Assembly: GCA_021162155.1 (NCBI GenBank)
Contig: JAGGZF010000074.1
Coordinates: forward strand, 1-6,127
Length of the DNA stretch: 6,127 nucleotides
Reading direction: 5' to 3'
Source of the DNA: a bacterium
Lineage (GTDB): Bacteria > Patescibacteriota > Minisyncoccia > UBA6257
The position numbers were made by a program, and so were the translations under genes. How positions within the stretch are numbered: position 1 is the stretch's first letter; each line of letters begins with the position of its first letter. The notes under the pieces are model-generated. The model made no database searches. It was given only the letters and a program-made list of their open reading frames with translations, and was not told where the DNA came from. This document shows, piece by piece, positions 1-5,899 of the stretch.

Positions 1-49
1 ACTCCTTTTGTTGTTACTGAGTGAGTGCTCATCCTCCGGACCCATCTAT

Positions 50-78
50 ATTGTAAATAAAAAACAATAATAATACAA
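50..78 (-). promoter_or_regulatory. Weak candidate promoter near the left edge
   Basis: In minus-strand direction TTGTAT (73-78), a 17-bp spacer and TACAAT (50-55) resemble a sigma70 promoter downstream of the terminator. The expected start is close to an ATG at 43-45. That frame stays open to the window edge for only 15 codons (MGPEDEHSLSNNKRS). An AAAAGGAGT at 1-9 instead looks like a Shine-Dalgarno site for a gene starting just outside. Which, if either, is used cannot be decided here. Confidence 0.25.
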
Positions 79-87
79 GACACTGTA

Positions 88-173
88 AAGACAAAACCCC
101 TCCCGAAGGAGGGGTCCAACAAAGGAGCGAGATAGAAAGATATTAAAAATCTTTCTCTCTCCAGCACTCACTC
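88..173 (-). ncRNA. Candidate small RNA or attenuated leader between promoter and terminator
   Basis: A promoter-like sequence (180-208) and the terminator (90-117) bracket about 85 nt with no open frame of note. A hairpin lies in between: 149-156 pairs with 134-141 (8 bp, 7-nt loop), extended across one mismatch by 158-161 with 129-132. Between that hairpin and the terminator is the unpaired CUCCUUUGUUG (117-127). It is complementary to AAAGGAG motifs, including the one at 173-179, and nearly perfectly to CAACAAAAGGAG at 2-13. The layout of hairpin, single-stranded CU-rich segment and terminator is that of many small regulatory RNAs. It could equally be a leader RNA whose gene lies left of the window, or just a long 3' UTR. 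Confidence 0.3.
90..117 (-). terminator. Intrinsic terminator with UUCG tetraloop
   Basis: An 8-bp GC-rich stem pairs 108-115 with 96-103 and closes on a UUCG tetraloop (104-107) in the minus-strand RNA, which reads ACCCCUCC-UUCG-GGAGGGGU. It is followed by UUUUGUC. The C(UUCG)G loop is exceptionally stable. The U-run is short, and no U-run exists in the plus direction, so it should act on minus-strand transcripts. It probably ends the polysaccharide operon and any RNA started at the promoter at 180-208. Confidence 0.82.
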
Positions 174-255
174 TCCTTTATTATACTCCTTTTTCTTTCC
201 AAAATCAACCCCTAATGGGTAGGGATTTCAAAAGGAATTCTCCAAGCCTTCGCAG
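173..255. repeat. 83-bp direct repeat, copy at the 3' end of the membrane-protein gene
   Basis: This is the second copy of the repeat at 1386-1469, offset by about 1.21 kb and in the same orientation. It encodes the last 13 codons and TAG stop of the membrane-protein gene, and continues through the promoter-like sequence to AAAGGAG (173-179 on the minus strand). Homology stops abruptly on both sides: inside the coding region at 255/256, and just after AAAGGAG at 173/172. The repeat pair brackets exactly one gene. Confidence 0.95.
180..208 (-). promoter_or_regulatory. Candidate sigma70-type promoter downstream of the membrane-protein gene
   Basis: In minus-strand direction TTGATT (203-208), a 17-bp spacer and TATAAT (180-185) make the best promoter-like match in the window. 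It lies just after the stop of the last gene and points away from it, toward the hairpins at 88-173. Expected start is near 173, at the first base of an 11-bp inverted repeat arm. A promoter here would make a short RNA ending at the terminator, or a leader for a gene beyond the window. Confidence 0.45.
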
Positions 256-1372
256 TTGAAATTTTCCCCACCTTTAGAGATTTTTGCTCTACAGAGACAA
301 CAGGAGAAAGGATTCTCTGAAAAGCCCTTGTTTTCTCCTTTAAAAACGAATATAAACGAAAGGGAATCATTACCAAAAATATTACTCCTATTATAGCCAG
401 TACTAGGAAAAATGTTTTGCTTTTCTGTTTTACTGAAAAAACCGCGGTTCCTCTAAGGGCGCGAATATTAGAATATAAGAAAAAGATAAAAACTAACCTA
501 AAAGGCGTGATGATAGCAGTGTTTATCATTTGCATTATAGTCTCTCTGACAGGAATTCCCATTAAAATAAAGACAAAGTTTACAGCAAGCATTAACAGGA
601 TAAGGCAAAAGCCCAGAGAAATTATCCGAGGAAAAATCTCCTTATTAATCAATCCTGAAGTATAAAACTTGCTTCTCATCAAAGCGTTAATTCCCCGTTT
701 GTTCTCATAAACTAATATAAATTCCGCAAAAATAAAATAAAGAAAAAAGATAAGTCCTGGTATCAACGCCAATGTGCCGCTGGCGATAGAGTAAAAAGGA
801 AGAAACCCCATTTCTTTAGAAGACAAACCACAGAACAAAACTACTAATGCAGGGGCTAGAGATATAGATATAACGAGCAACCTTATTACAGAGAAACTAA
901 AAAAATTAGCCCATCCTTTCCGATAGACAGATAAAAGGCTTTTTTCTGATGGTTCTTTTATTGCATAAAGCAAACTAATATCAATAAACCACCCCAGAAG
1001 TATTTCAATAAGAAACAGTATAATTAGAGTTATCACATTATGAGCCAAAGTAAGAGTTCCATTCTGAATAATTCTAATAGCAAACCAGAAGAAGGGTGAA
1101 GCGACTAAAGATGGCACTAAAGCAACAGCAATCAGAAACAAAAATCTTTGCTTGTAAAAAGCAACAGTTTTATTCCATAGTTCTTTAAAAGATAAAAGAC
1201 GAGTAGGAGGAGATTCAGTAACTTGGGATTTTACACCCTCTACTGACTGAAAAGCCAGCTCTATTTCTTTCTCGGGCCAACCACGAGAGAGTAAAGCATT
1301 TTTTATCGCTTCCTTACTAATATTCTGACTAAGGCTTTTCTTTATGTAGTCAATTAATTGTTGATTAGCCAT
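212..1372 (-). CDS. Multi-pass membrane protein with N-terminal helical module, function unknown
   Basis: I do not recognise a named function. The 386-residue product starts with a soluble three-helix-like module (about 1-45; LIDYIKKSLS, SKEAIKNALLSRGW, EKEIELAFQSV) of a kind that looks like a UBA-type fold and that I associate with CPR membrane and pilin-like proteins. A linker (46-60) follows, then about seven hydrophobic segments (roughly 77-98, 110-132, 158-181, 195-220, 247-272, 283-302, 320-340). The stretch AEFILVYENKRGINALMRSK (216-235) resembles the 'E..g...Al..S' pattern of GPDPase-type membrane-domain proteins, so that superfamily is a possibility. The hydrophilic tail (341-386) ends in KAWRIPFEIPTH, identical to the sugar transferase C-terminus and encoded by a duplicated DNA segment. 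The start is fixed by an upstream in-frame TAA (1376-1378). AAAGGAG lies 13 nt before the ATG, longer than ideal. It may have its own promoter (1393-1422) in addition to readthrough. Confidence 0.8.
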   Translation of the reverse strand: MANQQLIDYIKKSLSQNISKEAIKNALLSRGWPEKEIELAFQSVEGVKSQVTESPPTRLLSFKELWNKTVAFYKQRFLFLIAVALVPSLVASPFFWFAIRIIQNGTLTLAHNVITLIILFLIEILLGWFIDISLLYAIKEPSEKSLLSVYRKGWANFFSFSVIRLLVISISLAPALVVLFCGLSSKEMGFLPFYSIASGTLALIPGLIFFLYFIFAEFILVYENKRGINALMRSKFYTSGLINKEIFPRIISLGFCLILLMLAVNFVFILMGIPVRETIMQMINTAIITPFRLVFIFFLYSNIRALRGTAVFSVKQKSKTFFLVLAIIGVIFLVMIPFRLYSFLKEKTRAFQRILSPVVSVEQKSLKVGKISTAKAWRIPFEIPTH

Positions 1373-1385
1373 AAATTATATTTTA

Positions 1386-1469
1386 CTCCTTTATTATATC
1401 TCCTTTTTCTTTCCAAAATCAACCCCTAATGGGTAGGGATTTCAAAAGGAATCCTCCAGGCCTTTACAG
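1386..1469. repeat. 84-bp direct repeat, copy at the 3' end of the sugar transferase gene
   Basis: This matches 173-255 in the same orientation. Positions 1400-1452 are identical to 186-238 (53 bp); over the full repeat there are four substitutions and one extra T at 1399. In gene direction it covers the last 14 codons of the sugar transferase, its TAG stop, a promoter-like sequence, and the AAAGGAG before the membrane-protein gene. Two of the substitutions are silent third-codon changes in Arg and Ala codons. The other two fall in the codon before KAWRIPFEIPTH and change Val to Ala. Confidence 0.95.
1393..1422 (-). promoter_or_regulatory. Candidate sigma70-type promoter for the membrane-protein gene
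   Basis: In minus-strand direction TTGATT (1417-1422) is followed after 18 bp by a perfect TATAAT (1393-1398), then AAAGGAG and the ATG at 1372. Expected transcription start is around 1386, leaving a very short leader of about 14 nt. It sits inside the direct repeat, just after the sugar transferase stop. Sequence match only; AT-rich DNA gives frequent false matches. Confidence 0.45.
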
Positions 1470-2685
1470 CAATAAGAAAATCAAATATTAAAGAACGGTG
1501 CTTAAGATAGTAAAAATCATATTCTAATTTATGTTTAGCATCCTCAACAGAAGAGCCATGAGGATAATTAATCTGGGCCCAACCAACTATACCGGGTTTA
1601 ATTAAGAAACGCTTCTCGTAAAATGGAATTTCTTTCTTGAATAATTCTACTAATTTTTTCTCTTCCGGCCTAGGCCCTATAAAAGAAGTATCTCCTTTTA
1701 TGATATTTAAAACTTGGGGTAATTCGTCTAAATGAGTTTTACGTAATAATTTACCAAACCATGTAATACGAGTATCATTTTTTAAAGTCCAGGCAGGACC
1801 TATTTTATCAGCATCCTTAACCATCGTCCTAAATTTGTAAATCAAAAAATCCTTTTGATGTAATCCCACTCGTTTAGAACGATATAATACTGGTCCCTCA
1901 GAAGTAATTTTTATTAAAAGTGCTATTATCAGCCACAAAGGCAAGGATATTATCAACAGAATAATTCCTCCAATAATATCACACATCCTTTTTATAAATT
2001 CATAAACAATATTATATTTATAATTTTTCTTAAAGAATTCCTCATTTAATTGCGACAAAGGAACGGTCTGTGTAATTTGCTCATAAAAATCTCCAAAATG
2101 CATAAAAATAACATTCTTGTTGTTTGGAAAAAGATGCTTTGAGGTGTTATTTGTCACTACTATACATTTTTGCCCGGGCCGAATGTCCTCCTTTCTTGCT
2201 AAATAATATCCCAATTGAGGATTCTCGCGAATAAATTTTTCCAAATACTCTCTCTCTGGTGCTTCTTCCAAAAGAAGCACCGGCACTTTGGGAATTACTA
2301 CAAGAAAATTAAAGATAGTTCTCCACAAAGTCAAACCTATTAAAGAGAAACACAAAGTCAAGAACAGAACTACTTTAGGCACATATTGAGGTGTCCAAAT
2401 GATAAAAATGAGCAAAGAGAGCAATGCCCCTACAATAAATAATTTCAATGCTAAAACAAAAAACTCTTTCCTGTTGCGTAAATAAGGAAGTTCATAAAGA
2501 CGACTAATGAAAAACAACAGGAACCAAATAGAAAAAACTACAGCAAAATACTTTATGCTTATTATAAACTCTTTCTGATAAAGAGCAGTGCCGAATCTAA
2601 TCCAGTTAGCCAGCAACAAAGCAGCACTAAAAATAATCAGGTCTCCTAAAAAAAGAAAAAAGATTTTAACTCTTGTGGATAACAT
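1426..2685 (-). CDS. Polyprenyl-phosphate glycosyl-1-phosphate transferase (initiating sugar transferase)
   Basis: This 419-residue membrane enzyme would transfer sugar-1-phosphate from a nucleotide sugar to undecaprenyl phosphate, the first step of polysaccharide assembly. Four N-terminal membrane helices are visible (about 8-28, 43-62, 78-97, 103-122). A short, degenerate middle domain (130-220) follows, then the catalytic bacterial sugar transferase domain (228-419). That domain has a membrane re-entrant helix at 233-258, SEGPVLYRSKRVG (262-274), YKFRTM (283-288), the acidic pair D320-E321 in HLDELPQ, SFIGPRPE (334-341) and KPGIVGWAQINYP (363-375). The Asp-Glu pair is the catalytic dyad of this superfamily. 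The protein is slightly short for the family because the middle domain lacks the usual glycine-rich Rossmann loop. Only a weak GAGG (2698-2701) precedes the ATG, consistent with coupling to the overlapping gene upstream. The last 12 residues, KAWRIPFEIPTH, are identical to the end of the next gene's product. Confidence 0.93.
   Translation of the reverse strand: MLSTRVKIFFLFLGDLIIFSAALLLANWIRFGTALYQKEFIISIKYFAVVFSIWFLLFFISRLYELPYLRNRKEFFVLALKLFIVGALLSLLIFIIWTPQYVPKVVLFLTLCFSLIGLTLWRTIFNFLVVIPKVPVLLLEEAPEREYLEKFIRENPQLGYYLARKEDIRPGQKCIVVTNNTSKHLFPNNKNVIFMHFGDFYEQITQTVPLSQLNEEFFKKNYKYNIVYEFIKRMCDIIGGIILLIISLPLWLIIALLIKITSEGPVLYRSKRVGLHQKDFLIYKFRTMVKDADKIGPAWTLKNDTRITWFGKLLRKTHLDELPQVLNIIKGDTSFIGPRPEEKKLVELFKKEIPFYEKRFLIKPGIVGWAQINYPHGSSVEDAKHKLEYDFYYLKHRSLIFDFLIAVKAWRIPFEIPTH
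2258..2281. repeat. Perfect 10-bp hairpin inside the sugar transferase gene
   Basis: Arms 2258-2267 and 2272-2281 are perfect inverted copies around a 4-base loop. In the mRNA this is GGUGCUUCUU-UUGG-AAGAAGCACC, translated as VLLLEEAP at about residues 136-143. No U-run follows, so it is not a terminator. It lies where the family usually has its glycine-rich Rossmann loop. Confidence 0.75.
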
Positions 2686-3895
2686 AACGTAAAACTGCCT
2701 CTAATAATTCCCCTATTTCTCTTTTATGATAATGGCGTCTGGCATAAGTTTGGGCGCAAAATCCCATTTTCTCTCTCAAAATTTTATTCTCTTTCAGTCC
2801 TAAAATCGTTTGGGCTAAAGATTGAGCATCATTGGGTTTTATTAAAATTCCGGCTTGGGCTGATAAAATAATCTTACTTGCTTCTCCTTCTAAATTTATA
2901 ATAATAGGTTTGCCAGCAGCCATATAGTCATATATCTTGGAAGGAATGTTTCTTCTGAACACCGGAGAATTCTTATAAGGAACCAGACAAATATCTGCTC
3001 TCTGCACGAAAGATGGCATTTCTTGTCTAGGCCTTAAACCTGTCAAAACAACATTCTGTAAATGATAATCCTGTACTTTTCTCTCTAACTCTGGATATTT
3101 GGGTCCAGTTCCCACTATTAAAAAGACAATATCTTTATGCTTTTGTAATATTCTGGCGGCTTCTATCATTACCACAGGAGATTGAGCAAATCCTAATAAT
3201 CCTGTATACAGAACAACAAATTTATTCTTTAAATTATAACGCTTGTCTATTATTTCTGGATTCCCTGATTCAAAAAATTCTATATCAGCTCCATTATATA
3301 CCAATTGTATTTTACCCCGAGAGATACCATAGCCCAGCACCAATTCCTCTGCTAAACCGGGAGAATTTACCAAAATAACCCGGGCTTTTTGATAAAGAGA
3401 ACGTGCTCTTTGACGGGCGCACCGATAAAGAAAACCACCTGATGATAAATATCCGGTGCTAGATGCTGCCTCGGGCCAGAAATCTCTCAAGTCAACCACC
3501 AATGGTATTCGCTTTCGAGAAGATATCCATTGTCCTACTATCCCCACAGTAAGAGGAGGAACCGAAGCTATTATTAAATCCGGATTTTCTACCCTTCCAG
3601 AATTCAAATAACTACTAAAGGAAAAACTCAAATAATTAAGCGCTCTGGCCCAAAATTTAGAAGAAGAGGAAACAAAAATTCCTGTTCGTAGTACTATCAC
3701 CCCATTTCGCTCCTCTTTATAAAACCATCTATTCTTATAGCCCGGGAAAATTTTTCCTAAGGGATGATGGGGAAAAGTAGTTAAAACTACTACCTGATGC
3801 CCCTTATTTGCTAAATAACGAGTAAAATAATCCCATCTGTTAGCAGGAGCATTGGTTTCAGGAGGAAAATATTGAGTATAAAGCAGTATTTTCAT
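2666..3895 (-). CDS. Glycosyltransferase family 4, WbuB-like
   Basis: This 409-residue GT-B fold enzyme would transfer a nucleotide-activated sugar to a growing lipid-linked glycan on the cytoplasmic side of the membrane. The N-terminal acceptor domain (1-180) starts with the WbuB-type pattern MKILLYTQYFPPETNAPANR (1-20), then LTTFPHHPLGKIFPGY (38-53) and VVDLRDFWPEA (133-143). The C-terminal donor domain holds VLYTGLLG (228-235), VGTGP (261-265), VPYKNSPVFRRNIPSKIYDY (305-324) and MAAGKPII (325-332). These are the usual nucleotide-sugar-binding elements of GT4. Length is normal for the family. WbuB-like enzymes are commonly associated with N-acetylated deoxyhexosamines such as L-FucNAc; the actual donor here is not readable. 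Its ATG overlaps the upstream stop by 4 bp and its stop overlaps the downstream gene by 20 bp, so translational coupling is likely. Confidence 0.92.
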   Translation of the reverse strand: MKILLYTQYFPPETNAPANRWDYFTRYLANKGHQVVVLTTFPHHPLGKIFPGYKNRWFYKEERNGVIVLRTGIFVSSSSKFWARALNYLSFSFSSYLNSGRVENPDLIIASVPPLTVGIVGQWISSRKRIPLVVDLRDFWPEAASSTGYLSSGGFLYRCARQRARSLYQKARVILVNSPGLAEELVLGYGISRGKIQLVYNGADIEFFESGNPEIIDKRYNLKNKFVVLYTGLLGFAQSPVVMIEAARILQKHKDIVFLIVGTGPKYPELERKVQDYHLQNVVLTGLRPRQEMPSFVQRADICLVPYKNSPVFRRNIPSKIYDYMAAGKPIIINLEGEASKIILSAQAGILIKPNDAQSLAQTILGLKENKILREKMGFCAQTYARRHYHKREIGELLEAVLRYVIHKS

Positions 3896-5853
3896 TTTGT
3901 TATTAGTTTTATCCTAAACTCAAACTCTCGCGCCCTCTCTATAAAAGTACTGCACCTAATGGTCTTGGCTGTGGTTTTAACTCCGTAAGAAGGAGATACC
4001 TCATCTTCTATAATAACACAATCTAAACTTCCGGGAACAGAAAACAACCACTGATTCTTTCGCCCCAACAAAATAATCTCCCTTTTCTCTCCCGAACTAC
4101 GATTTTTTAGCCACACTTTAATTTGGGGCGCTAAATGAAAGTTCCACTCTATTAAATGTTCTCCTGTGCCCTTAAAAGTATCTTTTATGACTAACAATTT
4201 TTGTTTTCTCCAGTATTGAAATTCTCGTTGGTGAATAATCGAAGAATTCAATCTCTGGTATCCATTATGTTGAGCACAGAAAATTATTTTTTCATTATCT
4301 TCCTTCCATGAAATAACTTTCAATTGTGCTAATTGCTCAATAGTAAAAGGGTCTAACCCAAACTTATCCTGTTCCTGATTATCTATTAAGACGGTGTTAT
4401 GCGCCCTTGTTCCTCTAAACATATTGCGTGCTCTCAAATCAGAGGTATATACAAAAGTGCCAGGGTCTATAATAATATCTTCTGTCCCCCAAAATAATTC
4501 AAAACTTAAGACATCACAATGAGTATGACTTCCTCCTCTACCATAACAAGCTTTATTTCTACCACTAATCAGATAAAAACCTTCTTTAGTTTTCTGGCGC
4601 GGCGGGATATCCTTCAGAATATAAATTCCAGCTCGGGGAAAAGAAATACTTTTTTCCTCTCCGTTTTCTAAAGCAGTTTTCTCTTCCTTAAACACATAAT
4701 TATATAATTTAATCACAGCAGAATGATTTCTTCTCTCCCATAAATAATAATCCTCCCAGACCAAATGAAATCTGGAATCATCACTATCCCCTATTTGAGG
4801 AGCTAACCTATTAGGTTTTGTATAGGCCACCACAAACTTCACCATTTTTGCCAAACGTTTCCAGAATAAAGGTTTCAGTCGTATCTGTAATCGGTTAGGA
4901 TTAGCATTTAATCTATACAGCCAAGCAGACCACAAAAACAACTCTGTTACATACCGATGATAAGGAATAGAAAGTTCATAATCTACTCCATCTTCATAAA
5001 CTTGATAATACATTTCTTCTTCTAATCCGCTAATACCCTTTTTTAGCCATTTCTTTCCTTCAGAATAAGGTAGGAAAAATAAACCTAAATAGATTAAACC
5101 TGCCAAGTCGCTAAGATAATGATTGGAACGAATTGGAGCATATTCTAAATTAGAATAAATAAACTTCCCGTGGTTGAATAGAAAAGCAAAAAATCTTTCC
5201 TGAAATTCTTTTTCTAACTTAATCTCCTTTAATCTCCCTAATTTTTTTCTTATTATTTCCCAACTAAATATCCAATTAGCAGCCCTTATAGCAACTTCCA
5301 TAGCGTTCATCCAGTTAGGGCCATAGTAAACAGGATTATTTAACATCCAATCTTCTATAAACTCCTGCCACTTTTGTAGATATTTTTCTTCTCCAGTTTT
5401 ATAAAAAGCCAATGCTAATGGTACTAAAAAGTGAAAACGAGACAATTCCCATACCATTTTAATATCTCTTCCTTTATCGTAATCCTTAACTAAATTTTCT
5501 CGTAAGTCTAAATAGAAGTCATTAGGCCATTGATAACCAGACTTAATATCTTTATTCCATATCAGGGGTTTTAGTATAGTAGAGGGGGCTCCCAAAAAAC
5601 TAAACTCATTGTTTGATAATTTATTCGCCGTAGGAATAATAAAATCCTGCTCACTAATCTCTTTAAAAAATTCAGGAATATCTGTAAAAAAGACAAAATT
5701 TGGGTTAGGTCTTAATTTGGGAATTACCCTGTTTTTCTGAAACTTTAACTTCCAACGCAGAATCTCTCCTGATAAATAATTTCTTAAATAAAGAAGTGCG
5801 GCTTTAGGATTTAATAAAGCTTTTTTAATCCGAGTAAATGTAATTGTTATCAT
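3892..5853 (-). CDS. Heparinase II/III-like protein (polysaccharide lyase-type fold)
   Basis: This 653-residue protein has the two-part layout of the heparinase II/III family. An alpha-helical toroid N-terminal half (about 100-390) contains WELSRFHFLVPLALAF (135-150) and NWMNAMEVAIRAANWIFSW (180-198). A beta-sandwich C-terminal half (about 400-653) carries the signature GRGGSHTHCDVLSFEL (438-453), then DPGTFVYTSD and FRGTRAHNTVLID (479-491). Candidate catalytic residues by position in the fold are N244/H245 (RSNHYLSDL), Y298 (PYHRYV) and H443/H445. In known lyases of this group a His or Asn, a Tyr and a His take part in beta-elimination of uronic-acid polymers. No signal peptide is visible; the N-terminus (MITITFTRIKKALLNPKAALLYLRNYL) is basic and amphipathic. 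That is usual for homologues encoded inside capsule or EPS clusters, whose role may be polymer editing. An in-frame TAG at 5863-5865 fixes ATG 5853 as the start, and no Shine-Dalgarno site lies at normal spacing. The stop overlaps the next start (ATGA). Confidence 0.88.
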   Translation of the reverse strand: MITITFTRIKKALLNPKAALLYLRNYLSGEILRWKLKFQKNRVIPKLRPNPNFVFFTDIPEFFKEISEQDFIIPTANKLSNNEFSFLGAPSTILKPLIWNKDIKSGYQWPNDFYLDLRENLVKDYDKGRDIKMVWELSRFHFLVPLALAFYKTGEEKYLQKWQEFIEDWMLNNPVYYGPNWMNAMEVAIRAANWIFSWEIIRKKLGRLKEIKLEKEFQERFFAFLFNHGKFIYSNLEYAPIRSNHYLSDLAGLIYLGLFFLPYSEGKKWLKKGISGLEEEMYYQVYEDGVDYELSIPYHRYVTELFLWSAWLYRLNANPNRLQIRLKPLFWKRLAKMVKFVVAYTKPNRLAPQIGDSDDSRFHLVWEDYYLWERRNHSAVIKLYNYVFKEEKTALENGEEKSISFPRAGIYILKDIPPRQKTKEGFYLISGRNKACYGRGGSHTHCDVLSFELFWGTEDIIIDPGTFVYTSDLRARNMFRGTRAHNTVLIDNQEQDKFGLDPFTIEQLAQLKVISWKEDNEKIIFCAQHNGYQRLNSSIIHQREFQYWRKQKLLVIKDTFKGTGEHLIEWNFHLAPQIKVWLKNRSSGEKREIILLGRKNQWLFSVPGSLDCVIIEDEVSPSYGVKTTAKTIRCSTFIERAREFEFRIKLITK

Positions 5854-5885
5854 AGTAAAAATCTAAAATCTTATAAAACAGAGGA

Positions 5886-5892
5886 CTCCTTT
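5886..5892 (-). promoter_or_regulatory. AAAGGAG motif upstream of the heparinase-like gene, at non-standard distance
   Basis: AAAGGAG lies 32 nt before the ATG at 5853, preceded by a TATA-rich run (TATATAGAAAATATAAAGGAG). The distance is too long for a Shine-Dalgarno site, and no other purine-rich site is closer to the start. The TATA-AAAGGAG combination recalls TATAAT-AAAGGAG in the two direct repeats, so it may mark a transcription start rather than a ribosome-binding site. A clear -35 at 17 bp is not present. Confidence 0.3.
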
Positions 5893-5899
5893 ATATTTT

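Larger units (their letters stand above)
19..173. repeat. 11-bp inverted repeat bracketing the terminator region
   Basis: GAGTGAGTGCT at 19-29 is a perfect inverted copy of 163-173. Inside it, 38-43 (GGACCC) is an inverted copy of 112-117, nested with the outer arms. Both could form in one long-range structure in RNA of either strand. The inner pairing competes with the 5' arm of the terminator. By rough count a perfect 11-bp inverted match within 180 bp is not expected by chance. Confidence 0.6.

Noticed and set aside
1..45. Start of a further minus-strand gene (ATG at 43-45 or 30-32)
   Set aside because: Both frames are open only for 10-15 codons before the edge and neither ATG has a properly spaced Shine-Dalgarno, so I do not call a gene.
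37..120. T-box-like UGGACC and SRP-RNA-like GGGTCCGGAGGA sequences in the minus-strand RNA
   Set aside because: The T-box core UGGNACC is not matched and no specifier stem is visible. The SRP helix 8 consensus (GGAA loop with a conserved asymmetric loop) is not met.
112..260. Integron attC reading of GTTGGAC (114-120, minus strand) with the repeat as a gene-cassette boundary
   Set aside because: No matching partner core site at the right spacing and no attC-style palindrome within the repeat itself; the homology also runs into coding sequence, unlike attC.
417..665. Plus-strand open frame of 82 codons
   Set aside because: It lies wholly antisense inside the membrane-protein gene, has no ribosome-binding site or neighbours on its strand, and its composition follows from the opposite hydrophobic coding sequence.
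173..1469. Insertion sequence or transposon made by the direct repeats
   Set aside because: No transposase, no terminal inverted repeats at the repeat edges, and 84 bp is far too long for a target-site duplication.
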